Below are positions 10,201 to 18,421 of a DNA stretch of 47,898 bases, piece after piece (positions within the stretch are counted from its first letter, which is position 1; each line of letters opens with the position of its first letter). The stretch lies in assembly GCA_900772835.1 (NCBI GenBank), contig CAAGSA010000062.1, positions 1 through 47,898 of the forward strand, in the 5' to 3' direction. The position numbers and the translations under genes are program-made. The DNA is from an uncultured Prevotella sp. (GTDB taxonomy: Bacteria > Bacteroidota > Bacteroidia > Bacteroidales > Bacteroidaceae). The notes beneath the pieces are model-generated. The model was not told where the DNA came from and did no database searches. It saw only the letters and a program-made list of their open reading frames with translations.

Positions 10201-10967
10201 TACGGTTTCTTCTTCTGCTGCATAGTGTAGAATCTGCCGTTGCCCAGTGCCACACCGATGGCATTGTCTTCGGCGAGCAGGGATGTTATGTCGAAGGCGT
10301 TGTAGAGCACGGTCTTGCGGTAGTCGGTCGGTGCTGGTGCCAGCACCTGGTCGCCCACTTTCCTGCCGTTGATGTAAGCCTCGTACATGCCCAGTCCGCT
10401 GATGTAGAGCATCGCCCTCTTCACCTTCTTGTCGAGTTTGAACTCGCGTCGCAGGTATCTTGAGGATAGCTGGCTGTGTATCTCTTCCTTGTCCCACGGC
10501 TTTGCGGCATCAAAGCCGATCCACTGTCCGCTCCAGTCGGATTCGGAGAGCAGTCCCACGTTCCATTTCTGCACGTCGCTCCATGCCGATTCGCCTTGTG
10601 TGGTCTGCACTTTCACCCGCCAGTAGCAGACGGTGTTGCTTCGCAGCTGTTTGCCGCCGTAGGTTATCCATTGCGACTGGTCGCCGCTGATTGTCGTGTC
10701 CCACAGGTCGCCCTCGCAGTTTCGCGCTTTCTCCTCACTCGATGCCACGATGATGTGGCAGCCGGTCTGCATCACGTTCTGCTTGTCGGTCTCTATGCGC
10801 CAGCCGAGCCGTGGGGTGGGGGTGTCAATGCTCATCGGTGCCGTCATGCGTTCCGTGCGCAGGTCAACCGCACGCACTGCCCCCAATGCCTTAGTGTTAG
10901 TTTTCCTGGCAGCATATCCGTCGAAAATCAGGAGTGCCGCCATTACAGTTATAATAGTTCGTTTCAT
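7221..10967 (-). CDS. GH78 alpha-L-rhamnosidase fused to a C-terminal sialidase-like (BNR) domain
   Basis: A 1248-aa protein with an N-terminal signal peptide ending near GYA. Residues about 30-900 are a GH78 rhamnosidase: Fn3-like and beta-sandwich domains (SGLGMYEAYINGRKVG, GNGRFY, AETLTKDGRLY), then an (alpha,alpha)6 barrel with CPQRDER at 498-504 (general acid region) and GATTIWELWNG with E795 as likely base. Residues about 915-1248 form a separate six-bladed propeller with Asp-boxes at RSKDGGKTW (1026), YSDDMGKTW (1076) and YSADNGETW. GH78 enzymes alone usually end near residue 900, so this is a fusion. The propeller starts at ECHSATIAETKKGDLVATYFGG. It probably acts on a rhamnose-bearing pectic fragment. 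First gene of the operon. Confidence 0.93.
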   Translation of the reverse strand: MKRTIITVMAALLIFDGYAARKTNTKALGAVRAVDLRTERMTAPMSIDTPTPRLGWRIETDKQNVMQTGCHIIVASSEEKARNCEGDLWDTTISGDQSQWITYGGKQLRSNTVCYWRVKVQTTQGESAWSDVQKWNVGLLSESDWSGQWIGFDAAKPWDKEEIHSQLSSRYLRREFKLDKKVKRAMLYISGLGMYEAYINGRKVGDQVLAPAPTDYRKTVLYNAFDITSLLAEDNAIGVALGNGRFYTMQQKKKPYKITNFGYPKLRANIIVEFEDGTRKTISTDTKWKLNADGAIRSNNEYDGETYDARKEFDGWTTAGYNDKKWENAERVAIPMGTLRGAMAPNMKVLKQINAQNMTMHGDTAIIDLGQNIAGWLKLKINGTTPGDSIKISFAETLTKDGRLYRENLRHALTTDCYVANGREKDRWWTPTFVYHGFRYAQITGLRNVRKEDFIGEVVSDEMEKTGTFACSDSILNKVYRNAEWGVLGNYKGMPVDCPQRDERQPWLGDRTRGCLGESFIFDNNLLYNKWDRDITEAQREDGCIPDVAPAYWNYYSDNITWPAALPFSMEMQYDQFGDSSAISRYYPAVKKWLRHMSYQYEKDGLMPRDKYGDWCVPPEELTMIHSRDPKRVTDGTLIATAYYYHLNRKMERFAKILGKTEEAQAFGRKADEVKKAFNRKFLTVNKDSHEAYGGLLYPDSTFYGNNTATANLLPLAFGMIDDPYVKTEVEKNILKNIITDNKGRIPCGVIGVQWLMHTLTDMGRSDVAWLLATNKAYPSWGYMAENGATTIWELWNGNTASPKMNSGNHVMLLGDLVSWIYQDLGGINSDPLKPGYKHIILKPDFSADEIDDINTSFKCIYGTIASRWKKQDGMLHWDVEIPANTTATLYLPNGESKEIGSGRHSFSEKLPTRSSSIVADEFLYTKASFPECHSATIAETKKGDLVATYFGGTKERNPDVCIWVSRKPKGAKSWTAPQMVADGVLCDTLRKACWNPVVYQIPGGDLAIYFKIGKSVSDWTGWMVRSKDGGKTWSKREPLQKDYLGPVKNKPVMSKGRIIAPTSIESNGWRLYFEYSDDMGKTWQRTDYVAADSCMQNGKMRIKDLAIQPSIIFLNDGRLAAVARTRSEHVGVTYSADNGETWSRLKLLSLPNNNSGLDAVTLKDGRHVMICNEKPIPHGIKNGKGLRTPLSLMTSTDGENWEHWVTLEDSPISQYSYPSIIQTADGHIHCIYTWRRQRIKHVEIIPD

Positions 10968-11071
10968 ATTCTGTATATATACATTGTTATAATGAGGACG
11001 TTACGCCGCTTTGTTTGTAACCGTCAGCCCTTTTCTCCGGCATAGTGGCGTGTCGTTTCCGTTCGGTGCTG

Positions 11072-11079
11072 CAAAGATA
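11072..11079 (-). promoter_or_regulatory. -7 box TATCTTTG for the GH78-GH2 operon
   Basis: The minus strand reads TATCTTTG, matching the Bacteroidetes TAnnTTTG element. A start site near 11065 would give a leader of about 100 nt. No good -33 TTTG is seen at the right distance, so it may need an activator. Confidence 0.5.
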
Positions 11080-11448
11080 TGAAAGTTCTTTTTATCCCGT
11101 GTCGTTTTGTTATAATAAAAATGTTTGCGTTTCTCGATAATGACCGTATAATTTGCAGAAGGTTTTTTATTCTCACCGGCAATATGGATGATGAACGCGT
11201 AGCTGAAACCGTTGCCTCTATATACATAAGCTCTTTCATCACCGGCAATATAGATGGCGAAGGCACGGATATCAATATAACGGAGATGAAGGAAAAATAA
11301 ATGGAGATAAAGGAAAATGCAATCTTTGTTGTTACCGGCGTCATCATCGGATTGGGAGTGGAAGCTATTGGGAATGCTGCCGGCGGACGAATATGCGCAA
11401 GTGTACAGGCGTGAGTTTGAGACTTTATGAATATAATTCATTGCCAAC

Positions 11449-11480
11449 TTTGGAGATTACGAATAATAATTGTAATTTTG
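11449..11480 (+). promoter_or_regulatory. dnaX promoter (TTTG-N20-TAATTTTG)
   Basis: TTTG at 11449-11452 and TAATTTTG at 11473-11480 with a 20-bp spacer match the Bacteroidetes primary sigma promoter. The start codon of dnaX is at 11568, giving a leader of about 80 nt. Confidence 0.75.
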
Positions 11481-11567
11481 CACGGTAGGTATTATGCCAC
11501 GGCATATCCTGCTCCTTCATAAAAAGATAAGGGAAATCACAAAAAATAAGAGTATTCATATAAGTAT

Positions 11568-13436
11568 ATGGGAGAATATATAGTTTCGGCACGAAAATAC
11601 CGTCCGATGTCGTTCGACACGGTGGTGGGACAGACAGCCCTGACCACAACGCTGAAGAACGCCGTGAAGAGCGGTAAGCTGGCACACGCCTATCTGTTCT
11701 GCGGACCGCGAGGCGTGGGCAAGACGACCTGTGCCCGTATCTTTGCCAAGGCGATAAACTGTCAGCATCCTACAGCCGACGGCGAGGCGTGCAACGAGTG
11801 TGAGAGCTGCAGGGCGTTCAACGAGCAGCGTTCGTTTAACATCTTCGAGCTCGACGCGGCGAGCAACAACTCAGTGGAAAACATAAAGACGCTGATGGAG
11901 CAGACGCGCATACCGCCGCAGGTGGGACGCTACAAGGTTTTCATCATCGACGAGGTGCACATGCTCACCACGGCAGCCTTCAATGCCTTCCTCAAGACCC
12001 TTGAGGAACCGCCGGCACACATGGTCTTCATTCTCGCCACTACCGAGAAGCACAAGATACTTCCAACCATTCTGTCGCGCTGCCAGATTTACGACTTCGA
12101 GCGTATAACCGTGCCGCGCATCATCGACCACCTGAAGATGGTGGCACAGAAAGAAGGCATAACCTACGAGGATGAGGCTCTCAACGTGATTGCCGAGAAG
12201 GCTGACGGCGGAATGCGCGATGCCCTTTCGGTGTTCGACCAGGCTGCGAGCTTCTGCCAGGGCAACATCACGTATGCCAAGGTGATAGAAGACCTCAACG
12301 TGCTCGACACCGACAATTATTTCCACATTGTAGACCTCTGTCTTGAGAACAAAGCGGCAGAGGTGATGGTGCTGCTCAACAATGTCATAGCAAGAGGTTT
12401 CGACGGCGGTAATCTCATCGCAGGACTTGCAGCCCACGTGAGAAACGTGCTTATGGCGAAAGACACGCAGACCATACCGCTGCTTGAGGTGAGCGAGACA
12501 CAGGCAGAGAAATACAAGGCGCAGGCGCAGAAATGCCCTACCAAGTTCCTTTACCGTGCATTGCGGATAATGAACGAGTGCGACGTGAACTACCGCCAGA
12601 GCACCAACAAGCGTCTGCTCGTGGAGCTGACGCTTATCCGTGTGGCGCAGATAACGCAGCCCGACGACGAAGGAGCCTCGGCGGGGCGTAGCCCCAAGAG
12701 ATTGAAAAGCCTGTTCAAGAAACTTATAGCATCATCGCAGCGCAAGGCGGTCCGGCAGGTGGCAGCCGCTGCGACCACCGCACAGCAGGGTGAGGCTCAG
12801 GCTGTGCCGGGCGGAGCTATACCCTCACCGTCGGTTCCCGGCAGTGACAGCCGCGTTGCGGCGCAAGCATCACAGCCTATAACATCAGCGTCACAGCCTA
12901 TTGAATCGTCATCACCGTCTGCCGCCGCAGACCAGACTTCGGGCATACCGGCAGTTCCCAAAGGGCCAGCGCTGAAGCTCGGCAGCATCGGCAAATCGTT
13001 CGCCAATCTGAAGAAAGGGCCGGACAAGCCCGTTTACGAGCGCGACGAGGAGCAGAAGCAGACCGGTCAGCACGAGGATTTCAACGAGGACATGCTGTTG
13101 CTGCAATGGATGTCGATGTGCAACCGTATGCCGGACGCTCTCTTCAGCATGTCTACACGAATGAAGAATCTTACCCCCACAATACTTTCATTCCCGGAAA
13201 TAGAAGTAGTGGTGGACAACCAGATGCTGCTCGACGACATACAGAAAATCAAGGGCAGGGTGCGCAACACTCTTGTGCAGGCGCTGCACAACGACGACAT
13301 TGTGCTCAGGCTTCGCCTTGCGCGCCAGGAGGAGATAAAGAAGATTCTCTCGCCGAAGGAACTGTATGAGAAGATGTGCAACAACAATCCAGCCGTGAAG
13401 AAGCTCGGCGAGGTGTTCAATTTGGAGTTTGCATAA
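11568..13436 (+). CDS. dnaX: DNA polymerase III subunit gamma/tau
   Basis: A 622-aa clamp-loader ATPase. The N-terminus (SARKYRPMSFDTVVGQ) is diagnostic. Walker A is GPRGVGKTT at 46-54, the zinc-binding cysteines are C65, C75, C78 and C81, Walker B is DEVH at 128-131, and the sensor-1 region is TTEKHKILPTILSRCQ. A Ser/Pro/Ala-rich linker (about 385-480) leads to a tau-like C-terminus. I see no A-rich slippery heptamer near the linker, so a programmed gamma frameshift is not indicated. It is a housekeeping gene on the strand opposite to the flanking glycosidases; own promoter upstream and a clear terminator downstream. Confidence 0.97.
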   Translation: MGEYIVSARKYRPMSFDTVVGQTALTTTLKNAVKSGKLAHAYLFCGPRGVGKTTCARIFAKAINCQHPTADGEACNECESCRAFNEQRSFNIFELDAASNNSVENIKTLMEQTRIPPQVGRYKVFIIDEVHMLTTAAFNAFLKTLEEPPAHMVFILATTEKHKILPTILSRCQIYDFERITVPRIIDHLKMVAQKEGITYEDEALNVIAEKADGGMRDALSVFDQAASFCQGNITYAKVIEDLNVLDTDNYFHIVDLCLENKAAEVMVLLNNVIARGFDGGNLIAGLAAHVRNVLMAKDTQTIPLLEVSETQAEKYKAQAQKCPTKFLYRALRIMNECDVNYRQSTNKRLLVELTLIRVAQITQPDDEGASAGRSPKRLKSLFKKLIASSQRKAVRQVAAAATTAQQGEAQAVPGGAIPSPSVPGSDSRVAAQASQPITSASQPIESSSPSAAADQTSGIPAVPKGPALKLGSIGKSFANLKKGPDKPVYERDEEQKQTGQHEDFNEDMLLLQWMSMCNRMPDALFSMSTRMKNLTPTILSFPEIEVVVDNQMLLDDIQKIKGRVRNTLVQALHNDDIVLRLRLARQEEIKKILSPKELYEKMCNNNPAVKKLGEVFNLEFA

Positions 13437-13536
13437 CTTGCAGACTGATTCGCCTGTAAAGTGCCCCAGCTTGGAAGCGAACAAGTGGCAATGGTAAAGC
13501 CCAATCGGCCATTGGGACGATTGGGGATAAAACAAG

Positions 13537-13582
13537 AAGGCAACGCAATGTGACACATGCCTGCACATTGCGTTGCCTTTTT
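13537..13582 (+). terminator. Intrinsic terminator of dnaX
   Basis: Perfect 16-bp stem (13537-13552 and 13564-13579) with an 11-nt loop and a T-run at 13578-13582. It may also work weakly for the converging GH140-like gene, whose stop is at 13607. Confidence 0.88.
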
Positions 13583-13606
13583 CTGTTGTTGCGTTATGAT
13601 TGTGGA

Positions 13607-15040
13607 TTAGTCTTTCTCCTCGATTTCCGTCTGTTCCTTCTTCAGATAGTTCTTGCTTGCGTCCACGGCGATGAGCACACGGTCGCTGCCGCGCAGATAA
13701 GCCCCGTCGTGTGTGAATTCCGTAATCTTGCTGTCCATCTCTCCGGCGAAGGTCAGTTTTCCGTCGGCAGGATTCATCCACCATACGTTCTTTTTCGCGC
13801 CGCTGATTTTTGTCAGGTCGATGCTCATCGGCTTTCCGCTGTAGTTGTATACGAGCATGAAGTCGGAGCCGCGCATGGCAATCACACGGTCGTAGCGTTC
13901 GCCGTTCTGTCCGGCAATGATGCTCTGGTCGCCTTCGCCCTCAGTGAACGGGAATGCGAGCATCAGCCATTTCAGGTATTTCATCTGGTTGTAGCCCGGG
14001 TCGTTCATAGCGTCCCACCATGATTTTTCTGCTCCGAACGAAGCCATAACTCCCGGGCGCATGAACTGCATCACGGAGTTGTGTCCGTAGGTATGTCCGA
14101 ATGCTCCTCCGAACACAGCCCAGTATGCATAGCGCCGCACGTCGTAGTCCATCCAGCGTGGAGCCGAGAAGTCGTGCAGTCCCTGCGGAATGTCCTCATA
14201 CGAGGGTTCGCCGTCGATTACCGGCTTCAGCGGCTTCTTCTCGAAGCTCATGTCGATGTATCTCCAGTTGTCCTCCTCCGTGTTGTCCTTGATGGTGTAG
14301 TCGCCGTCGCCGTTGCGCTGTCCGTATCTGCGGTGTCCGCTTTGGAACATGTTGAAGTCCATCCATTCGCGGTCGTTGAACCATCGTGCCGATGTTGTTC
14401 TTCCGCGCGGATGGAATGTCATAATGTGGTTGCTGTCGTATTTCTTGATGGCGCGTGCGAGTGCGTCCCACACCTCAGGCGACTTGTCGCCGAGTATGTC
14501 GCCGCCGATGAGCCAGATGATGTTTGGCTTGTTCTTGTAGCGTTCGCCCAGGAACTTGCCGTATGCCGCAGCCTTCTTCGTGTCCATCTGTCCTATCATT
14601 GAGCCCCAGATGCAGTCCATGGCGATATAGATGCCGTTGGCGGCTGCGCAGTCGATGATATAGTCCATATGTTCCCAGTAGCCGTACACCCCCGGTTTCG
14701 ACACCTTGCTGAAGTCGAACTCCTTGTTGTTTGCCTGCTGTCCGTACACGTTGAACGTCGGTATGGCGTTGAGCACCTGTATCTGCTCCACGTTGTATCC
14801 GCATTGGCGTTCCTTGTTCAGGAAGTATCCCACCTCGTCGCGGTTCAGTCTTTCGGGCAGCAGCCACGATGTGTTGCCGAGCCAGAAGAACGCCTTCCCG
14901 TTTTCATGCACGAGGTATCTCTGGTTTTGCGAAACCTTCAGCTTGCCGTTCTCCCACGGCTTGTAGATTGCCTTCTTTGCGGCGTTTGCCGCAGTAGTGG
15001 CGAGCAGCATCAGCGCTGCAATCAGTAGTGTTTTTTTCAT
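13607..15040 (-). CDS. GH140-like glycosidase (DUF4038 family, apiosidase-related), secreted
   Basis: A 477-aa protein with a signal peptide (residues 1-20, ending ANAA). Residues about 40-365 form a DUF4038 TIM barrel: FFWLGNTSWLL, NVEQIQVLNAIP, IIWLIGGDI and PVIDGEPSYE. The likely catalytic pair is D181 (IGGD) and E278 (DGEP), 97 residues apart, the same spacing I recall for the GH140 apiosidase BT1012 (D187/E284, from memory). Residues about 370-470 match the collagen-binding-like C-terminal domain common in this family (YNYSGKPMSIDL, VWWMNPADGK). GH140 removes apiose from rhamnogalacturonan II. It lies 114 bp downstream of the GH95 gene on the same strand, so the two may be cotranscribed. 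Confidence 0.88.
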   Translation of the reverse strand: MKKTLLIAALMLLATTAANAAKKAIYKPWENGKLKVSQNQRYLVHENGKAFFWLGNTSWLLPERLNRDEVGYFLNKERQCGYNVEQIQVLNAIPTFNVYGQQANNKEFDFSKVSKPGVYGYWEHMDYIIDCAAANGIYIAMDCIWGSMIGQMDTKKAAAYGKFLGERYKNKPNIIWLIGGDILGDKSPEVWDALARAIKKYDSNHIMTFHPRGRTTSARWFNDREWMDFNMFQSGHRRYGQRNGDGDYTIKDNTEEDNWRYIDMSFEKKPLKPVIDGEPSYEDIPQGLHDFSAPRWMDYDVRRYAYWAVFGGAFGHTYGHNSVMQFMRPGVMASFGAEKSWWDAMNDPGYNQMKYLKWLMLAFPFTEGEGDQSIIAGQNGERYDRVIAMRGSDFMLVYNYSGKPMSIDLTKISGAKKNVWWMNPADGKLTFAGEMDSKITEFTHDGAYLRGSDRVLIAVDASKNYLKKEQTEIEEKD

Positions 15041-15154
15041 AATTCGTTTTGTTTCCTTCGTCCCTCTTTCCTGTTTGGTGCGGATTTGTGGGCGGAGGAC
15101 AGAGTAGTTAAAATTGTTCCGTTGTTGTTAATGTTATATGTTCTCTCTTTTTTC

Positions 15155-17632
15155 TTATTTGCTTTTTGCGGCTGTGAGCACTATCGTTTCTCCCTTTTTC
15201 GTTGCGATGTCGTAGAGAAAAGTCTTTTCCATTGCTGGCATATCCTCAATCTTGTCGGGATAGTTTATCTTCTGCTTGATGCCGGATGGCGTGGCGAACA
15301 GCGGGTTCCTGTTCTCTCCCTTAGCCTTTTTCACTCCTTTGCCCTTGAGTGGCACGGCGGAGCGTATGCGCAGGTTGCCGCCGTTTTCCGATGTTATCGT
15401 AGCCTTGGCTATGTTGTTGTCGTTCCATTCCATGCTCACCTCGAATCCTCCGCGTGCTTTCAGTCCGTTCACTTTTCCCTCTTTCCATGCGTCGGGCAGT
15501 GCTGGCAGCAGGTATACGAATCCGTCGTGGCTCTGCAGCAGCATCTCGCCTATTCCGGCGGTGCAGCCGAAGTTGCCGTCAATCTGGAACGGTGGGTGTG
15601 CGTCGAACAGATTGGGGTATGTACCGCCCTTTTTCTTCTCGTTGCGCACCAGTGTCAGCTGGTCGCCGATGAGCTTCAGGGCGTGGTTTCCGTCGAGCAG
15701 TCTCGCCCACAGGCACACCTTCCATCCCATGCTCCATCCCGTTGACGGGTCGCCTCGGTGTATGAGCGATGTGCGTGCCGCTGATGTGAGCTGCGGCGTG
15801 CGGAACGGCGAAATCTGGTTGCTCGGGTATAGAGCGTACAGGTGCGACACGTGGCGGTGTTTGTCGTCGGGGTTGTCCCAGTCGTCCTTCCATTCCTGCA
15901 GCTGTCCCCAGCGTCCGGTCTGCAGCGGCAGCAATCCGTCGAGCTTGGCTTGCAGACTGTCGGTGAACGCCTTGTCGTCGCTTATGTGCAGTATCTTTGC
16001 GGCATCTATCACGTGGCTGAACAGGTCGTGTATCAGTTCATTGTCCATCGTCACTCCGGCTGCCGTCGTCGCATTGTGCGGATGCTGGTTTTCGGGCGAC
16101 AGGCTCGGGCAGACCATCCAGTGCGTATTGTTCGGGTTGCGCACCATAATCTGGTTCAGGAAGCGTGCCGCCTCCTTCATCGTGGGGTATACGTCGGCAA
16201 GGAATGCCTTGTCGCCCGTGTATAGATAGTGTTCCCACAGGTGCTGGCACACCCATGCGCCTCCCGTAGGCCATAGTCCCGATGGAGCCTTGTCGATGGC
16301 TCCGGTCACTCGCCACAGGTCCGTGTTGTGGTGCAGCACCCATCCGTCAGCCCCATACATCGTGCGTGCCGATTCGCGTCCCGTCTTGCTCACGTCGCTT
16401 ATCAGCTTGAAGAGCGGTGCCGTCAGTTCGCCCAGGTTTGTCAGTTCCGCCGGCCAGTAGTTCATCTCCAGGTTTATGTTGCATGTATATTTGCTGTCCC
16501 ACGACGGCAGCATCTTGTCGTTCCATATTCCCTGCAGCGTTGGCGGCTGCGTTCCCGGCTGCGACGAGCAAATTAGCAGGTATCGTCCGAACTGGAAGTA
16601 TGTCTCCACCAGATGTTCATCGTTGTGCTCCTTGAAGTGTTCCACTCTCCAGTCGGTCGTCTTGTGTGCGTATTCGTCGTTCCCGAGGTTCAGCTTTACC
16701 CTCCGGTATTGTTTGCTGTAGGCATCGTAGTGTCTCTGCTTTATCTGTGCGAATGAGCTTTTCAGAGCATTGTTCAGCGTTGTTTCCGACAGTATGGTGT
16801 CGTTTCCGCTTATGTCGTCGTAGTTCTTGAAGTTCGTGGCTATGGTCAGATATATCGTAGCCTCGTCGGCCCCCTTGATCTGCAGCACACCGTCGCGGCT
16901 CTCCACCGTCCCTCCCTTTGTGGTGGCTGTAGCCCTTCCCGTGAACTGCACTTTGCCTTTCAGTCCTTCGTGCCATCCGCTGATGCCGCTGAGCACGATT
17001 TCCTTCCCTTCCGATGCAATCGTCACGTCCTGCTGCGGCGAAGTCATATTGGCGTTGCATGTAATCATTCCCGGTCTGTTTGCCGTGAGGTGTACGAGCA
17101 CCACGTTTCCGCTGAGCGACGATATGTATTCGCGTTTGTATTCCACTCCTTCGGCTTTGTAGCTCGTCACCACTCGTGCCGAGTCGAGACTCAGTTCGCG
17201 GCTGTAGTCGGTGTATTTCTCCGTTCCGGGGAAACTGATATACAGGTCGCCGAAAGGCTGGTACGGCATTCCGAGGTTGGTCTTTGCCATCACGTGTGCC
17301 GTGGCAAGGTCTTGTGCCTCCTTGTATTTCCCTTTCCACACCAGTTCTCTCACCTTCGGCAGGTATTCCTTTGCCTCCGGGTTTGGGTTGTTGTTCGGGC
17401 GTCCTGCCCAGATCGTTTCCTCGTTCAGCTGCAGGCGTTCCGTGGCAGGCGTTCCGTACACCATTGCCCCCAGGCGGCTGTTGCCTATCGGCAGGGCTTC
17501 GGTCCATGTGGCTGCCGGCTTGTCGTACCATAGCACGTGGTTGTCTCCCCTTGCCTTTTGTATTGCAAGTGCGGTGTCTGGTGCCGTGGCGAGTGCCAGT
17601 GCTGCGGCGGAAAATAGAATTATTCTTTTCAT
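15155..17632 (-). CDS. GH95 alpha-L-fucosidase / alpha-L-galactosidase, secreted
   Basis: An 825-aa protein with a signal peptide (1-23). The N-terminal beta-sandwich starts LWYDKPAATWTEALPIGNSRLGAM, written here in parts: LWYDKPAATW then EALPIGNSRLGAM, which is diagnostic. The (alpha,alpha)6 barrel holds the GH95 catalytic residues: N385 and N387 in CNINLEMNYW (activating Asn pair), E514 in SPENQHP (general acid) and D685 in HPPFQIDGNFG. GH95 members cleave alpha-1,2-linked L-fucose or L-galactose; the neighbouring GH140-like gene favours pectin (L-galactose on rhamnogalacturonan II) over mucin, but this is inference. First gene of a likely two-gene unit. The upstream 800 bp are AT-rich. Confidence 0.93.
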   Translation of the reverse strand: MKRIILFSAAALALATAPDTALAIQKARGDNHVLWYDKPAATWTEALPIGNSRLGAMVYGTPATERLQLNEETIWAGRPNNNPNPEAKEYLPKVRELVWKGKYKEAQDLATAHVMAKTNLGMPYQPFGDLYISFPGTEKYTDYSRELSLDSARVVTSYKAEGVEYKREYISSLSGNVVLVHLTANRPGMITCNANMTSPQQDVTIASEGKEIVLSGISGWHEGLKGKVQFTGRATATTKGGTVESRDGVLQIKGADEATIYLTIATNFKNYDDISGNDTILSETTLNNALKSSFAQIKQRHYDAYSKQYRRVKLNLGNDEYAHKTTDWRVEHFKEHNDEHLVETYFQFGRYLLICSSQPGTQPPTLQGIWNDKMLPSWDSKYTCNINLEMNYWPAELTNLGELTAPLFKLISDVSKTGRESARTMYGADGWVLHHNTDLWRVTGAIDKAPSGLWPTGGAWVCQHLWEHYLYTGDKAFLADVYPTMKEAARFLNQIMVRNPNNTHWMVCPSLSPENQHPHNATTAAGVTMDNELIHDLFSHVIDAAKILHISDDKAFTDSLQAKLDGLLPLQTGRWGQLQEWKDDWDNPDDKHRHVSHLYALYPSNQISPFRTPQLTSAARTSLIHRGDPSTGWSMGWKVCLWARLLDGNHALKLIGDQLTLVRNEKKKGGTYPNLFDAHPPFQIDGNFGCTAGIGEMLLQSHDGFVYLLPALPDAWKEGKVNGLKARGGFEVSMEWNDNNIAKATITSENGGNLRIRSAVPLKGKGVKKAKGENRNPLFATPSGIKQKINYPDKIEDMPAMEKTFLYDIATKKGETIVLTAAKSK

Positions 17633-17861
17633 TGATATTTAGTATTTCGTTTTTTCTTCTGCCATACAGACGTGCATTCACTCGTTTTGTACCTTATATA
17701 ATATGGAAAGACTTTTCCTGTAGTCCTTCTGTTCATATAAAATCGCGAAAAAACGTGGCAAGATAAGAAAATGCACTATCTTTATAAAAATGATGCATAG
17801 CCCGGAGCGCAGATTACAGACTAATACAGTCGTTTGGTTTATACTTTTTAACAATAAAAGC

Positions 17862-18270
17862 GAATTGATTTAACACGTGGTTTTTCTTCGTTTTGCTTCG
17901 GAATAGCTCAGTTTTGTACAAATTATCGAATTTATGTACACATGATATAACGAAAATGAGCGTATTTTGTAATGATAAACGAAATATCTCCCCAATAACC
18001 CCTTTCCGGCGGCAAAAGTTTCCTACTTTTAAGCAAAAACTTTCATGCCGTTCATATTGAACGATGAAAGCGTTTGTTATGAATGGCATGAGAATCCGAT
18101 GCTTTTCAAAAGTGTGTTTTTTATATGTTGTTGATTTATAGTGATATACAGAGGTTGCGCGAGAATTGCATTTTTGCGCACAAAAAGTTTCGACGGCGAA
18201 AATATTCGATTCTCAGAGCGTTGATGAATGCTGATTTTAACACTTTAGTAGTAAATGAGTGTTAAAACTG
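17862..18270 (+). repeat. Dispersed intergenic repeat, copy A
   Basis: Aligns in the same orientation with copy B at about 46835-47240. Anchor words occur in the same order at nearly equal spacing: GATTTAACACG (17867; B 46840), CGTTCATATTGAACG (18049; B 47024) and GAATGCTGATTTTAA (18226; B 47201). The last two anchors are exactly 177 bp apart in both copies. Hairpins: CATGCCGTTC pairs with GAATGGCATG near 18044-18090, and TTTTAACACT (18235-18244) pairs with AGTGTTAAAA (18258-18267). Confidence 0.8.
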
Positions 18271-18366
18271 AAAGTTCCTAATACCCACAATACATAATAT
18301 ATGATGAAAGAGCAGAAACTTGAATGGAAATAAATCACAGGTTGCAGCTTCTTTGTCTTCCCAAAA

Positions 18367-18398
18367 ATTGGATAATTCATTTGTTTTGCTTATTTTTG
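18367..18398 (+). promoter_or_regulatory. Promoter (ATTG-N20-TATTTTTG)
   Basis: ATTG at 18367-18370 and TATTTTTG at 18391-18398, 20 bp apart. The predicted start near 18405 would feed the uncertain 90-codon frame and the DUF1566-like gene. Confidence 0.5.
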
Positions 18399-18421
18399 CA
18401 TCCATAACAGGTGTTCATTAA

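Larger units (their letters stand above)
10968..11567. other. 600-bp divergent intergenic region between the GH78 gene and dnaX
   Basis: It holds the -7 box for the GH78 operon (11072-11079) and the promoter for dnaX (11449-11480). The middle is AT-rich and has two imperfect direct repeats: an 18-bp motif beginning TCACCGGCAATAT at 11173 and 11239 (66 bp apart), and a purine-rich 15-mer beginning GGAGAT at 11282 and 11303. Open frames on both strands here (up to 148 codons) have no gene-like composition or recognised motif. Confidence 0.6.
17633..18421. other. AT-rich intergenic region upstream of the GH95 gene
   Basis: About 790 bp with no supported gene. It contains copy A of the dispersed repeat (about 17862-18270) and, at its right end, the promoter at 18367-18398. 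The minus-strand open frame 17814-18089 runs through the repeat and shows no recognisable domain. Confidence 0.6.

Noticed and set aside
11001..11447. 148-codon minus-strand frame between the GH78 gene and dnaX
   Set aside because: No motif, odd composition, and it runs over the promoter regions and direct repeats.
12680..13040. Programmed frameshift in dnaX producing a gamma form
   Set aside because: No A-rich slippery heptamer with a following hairpin is visible in the linker region.
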